Shown here: piece by piece, positions 20,780 to 22,896 of the stretch
How the letters are laid out: each line of letters starts with the position of its first letter
How positions within the stretch are numbered: the stretch's first letter is position 1
NCBI GenBank assembly: GCA_038916785.1
Contig: JBCLBO010000048.1
Span: forward strand, 1 to 22,896
Direction: 5' to 3'
DNA from: VFKU01 sp038916785
Lineage (GTDB): Bacteria; Hydrogenedentota; Hydrogenedentia; Hydrogenedentales; GCA-2746185
Length of the DNA stretch: 22,896 bases
Position numbers and translations under genes: made by a program
The notes under the pieces: model-generated
Seen by the model: only the letters and a program-made list of their open reading frames with translations
Database searches by the model: none
What the model was told of the DNA's origin: nothing

Positions 20780-20992
20780 GTGAAAGCAGAGATTCATCCG
20801 AACTACGTTGATTGCGAGATCAGGTGCGCGTGCGGGAATGTGATCAAGACGCGATCGACGAAGCCCGAAATCCGCGTGGAAATTTGCTCGAACTGCCATC
20901 CGTTCTTCACGGGCAAGCAGAAATTCGTGGACACTGAAGGGCGCGTCGAACGTTTCCGGAAGAAGTACGCCAAGACCCAAGCGTCGAACTAA
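20780..20992 (+). CDS. rpmE: 50S ribosomal protein L31 (zinc-binding form)
   Basis: About 70 residues. L31 sits at the 50S central protuberance and bridges to the small subunit. The sequence MKAEIHPNYVDCEIRCACGN then EICSNCHPFFTGKQKFVDTEGRVERFRKKY is typical. C16, C18, C36 and C39 are the four zinc ligands, so this is the zinc-containing (C+) form rather than the zinc-free YkgM-like paralog. The start is GTG at 20780, with TAGGAG about seven bases upstream; a longer reading from ATG 20711 would add 23 non-conserved residues over the promoter and is rejected. prfA starts 15 bases after its stop, a common gene order in bacteria. Confidence 0.95.
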   Translation: MKAEIHPNYVDCEIRCACGNVIKTRSTKPEIRVEICSNCHPFFTGKQKFVDTEGRVERFRKKYAKTQASN

Positions 20993-21007
20993 GGCCCTCG
21001 TTTTCCG

Positions 21008-22084
<1,077 letters not shown>

Positions 22085-22099
22085 GCCCAGGGGCCGGCC

Positions 22100-22896
22100 G
22101 TGCTGACTATTGGCGAGACCCTGCGCGACGCGGAGAGGCGGCTCGCAGCATACAGCGATTCCCCGCGGCTCGACGCGGAATTCCTGATCGCGCACGCGAT
22201 GGGTCTGGGCCGCGCGCAACTGCTCGCGCGCCTGAGAGAACCTGCGGAGGACGCGGCCGTTGAATCCTTAGTGGCGCGGCGTGCAGCCGGTGAGCCGATC
22301 GCGCACATCCTTGGGACCTGGGAATTTTTTTCGATCGAGATTGAAGTCGCGCCGCCGGCGCTTGTGCCGCGGCCGGAGACGGAGCATCTGGTCGAGGCGG
22401 TGCTCGAGTTCATTGGCCGTGGGCCCGTGCGGGTGCTCGATCTGTGCACGGGCACGGGTTGCGTGGCGGTGGCGGTGGCGAAGCACGCGCCGGGCGCGCA
22501 GGTGCTGGCGGCGGATATAGAGCCGCGCTATGTGGAGCTCGCGCGGCGCAATGTTGCGCGGCACGAGTTGGCGGGCCGGGTGCGCGTGGCGCAGGGCGAT
22601 CTCTTCGCGGCGGTGCCCGCGGGCGAGCCGCCCTTCGACGCGATCTGCGCCAATCCGCCCTACGTCGCCGAAGGGGAGTGGGCGGGACTCTCGGAGACGA
22701 TCCGGCGCTATGAGGACCCGGGCGCGCTGGTCAGCGGACCGGAGGGGCTGGATTGCGTGCGGCGTATCGTTGCGGACTCACCGAGTTACCTGCGGCCGGG
22801 CGGGTCACTCGCGATCGAGATTGGATTTACGCAGGCGGCGGCGGTGCGCAAGATCCTGCGGGACGCCGGATTTGAGCGCGTTCATTTCCGGCGAGA
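22100..22896 (+). CDS. prmC: Release factor glutamine methyltransferase PrmC (C-terminus beyond window)
   Basis: The first 265 residues of an expected 280-290. PrmC uses S-adenosylmethionine to methylate the GGQ glutamine of release factors. The N-terminal helical domain (about 1-75, with LDAEFLIAHAMG and GEPIAHILGTWEFFS) binds the factor; VPRPETEHLVE (89-99), DLCTGTG (114-120, the SAM loop) and the catalytic NPPY (185-188) identify the enzyme. The GTG at 22100 lies 15 bases after the prfA stop with AGGGG before it; no ATG fits the conserved N-terminus. An in-frame reading continues to the right edge without a stop, so it is cut only by the window. Confidence 0.95.
   Translation, partial: MLTIGETLRDAERRLAAYSDSPRLDAEFLIAHAMGLGRAQLLARLREPAEDAAVESLVARRAAGEPIAHILGTWEFFSIEIEVAPPALVPRPETEHLVEAVLEFIGRGPVRVLDLCTGTGCVAVAVAKHAPGAQVLAADIEPRYVELARRNVARHELAGRVRVAQGDLFAAVPAGEPPFDAICANPPYVAEGEWAGLSETIRRYEDPGALVSGPEGLDCVRRIVADSPSYLRPGGSLAIEIGFTQAAAVRKILRDAGFERVHFRR

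Overview
This is a GC-rich (estimated about 60-63 %) bacterial chromosomal window with densely packed genes. No phage, plasmid, CRISPR, tRNA or rRNA genes are visible. The gene set is mostly housekeeping: purine and pyridoxal-phosphate synthesis, leucine synthesis, ribosomal protein L31, release factor 1 and its methyltransferase PrmC. It is interspersed with oxidoreductases and signalling proteins. The lineage cannot be fixed from sequence alone. An archaeal-type IMP cyclohydrolase (PurO), an ELWxxDGT-repeat protein pair, a DUF2851 protein and several families of intergenic palindromic repeats suggest an uncultured Gram-negative phylum (PVC-like, Hydrogenedentota- or Sumerlaeota-like). That is a low-confidence inference.

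Layout. (1) 1-4357, minus strand: a tight run SDR oxidoreductase - pdxB - zinc-free MDR oxidoreductase - purO - purB. Two junctions are 4-base ATGA overlaps, and purB runs off the left edge. (2) 4499-5669, minus: a STAS-domain protein with its own promoter and terminator, and a stand-alone CheY-like receiver, separated by a repeat-rich AT-rich gap. (3) 5971-7573, plus: an AhpD/CMD-like protein and a mycofactocin-type SDR. (4) 7479-9385: a mosaic locus with two secreted or lipoprotein ELWxxDGT genes. Their promoter, leader and signal peptide are nearly identical but their mature parts are very different. The spacer between them holds a fragment of the downstream DUF2851 gene fused to a fragment of the upstream SDR gene. 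(5) 9383-12072: the DUF2851 gene (minus) and an aldo/keto reductase (plus), divergent around a double-hairpin repeat. (6) 12155-17160, plus: MoxR ATPase, a Ser/Thr protein kinase broken by one base in its activation loop, a LysM/L,D-transpeptidase, a GAF-GGDEF diguanylate cyclase and a small lipoprotein. The last three overlap or abut and probably form an envelope/c-di-GMP operon. (7) 17249-18665, minus: a Bcp peroxiredoxin and an unidentified winged-helix-like protein. (8) 18766-22896, plus: leuA, then a 505-base gap full of repeats, then rpmE-prfA-prmC (prmC cut by the right edge).

The most interesting part is 7479-9560. The 38-codon DUF2851 relic differs from the intact gene at 13 third-codon positions and at no amino acid. 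It therefore diverged while it was still part of a working gene, so the inserted cassette looks like a second allele of this locus brought in by recombination, not a simple tandem duplication. This could be a variable-lipoprotein cassette locus. Other notable points are an in-frame palindromic repeat inside pdxB that shares a compensatory stem change with an intergenic copy, the frameshifted kinase, and PurO in a bacterial purine operon.
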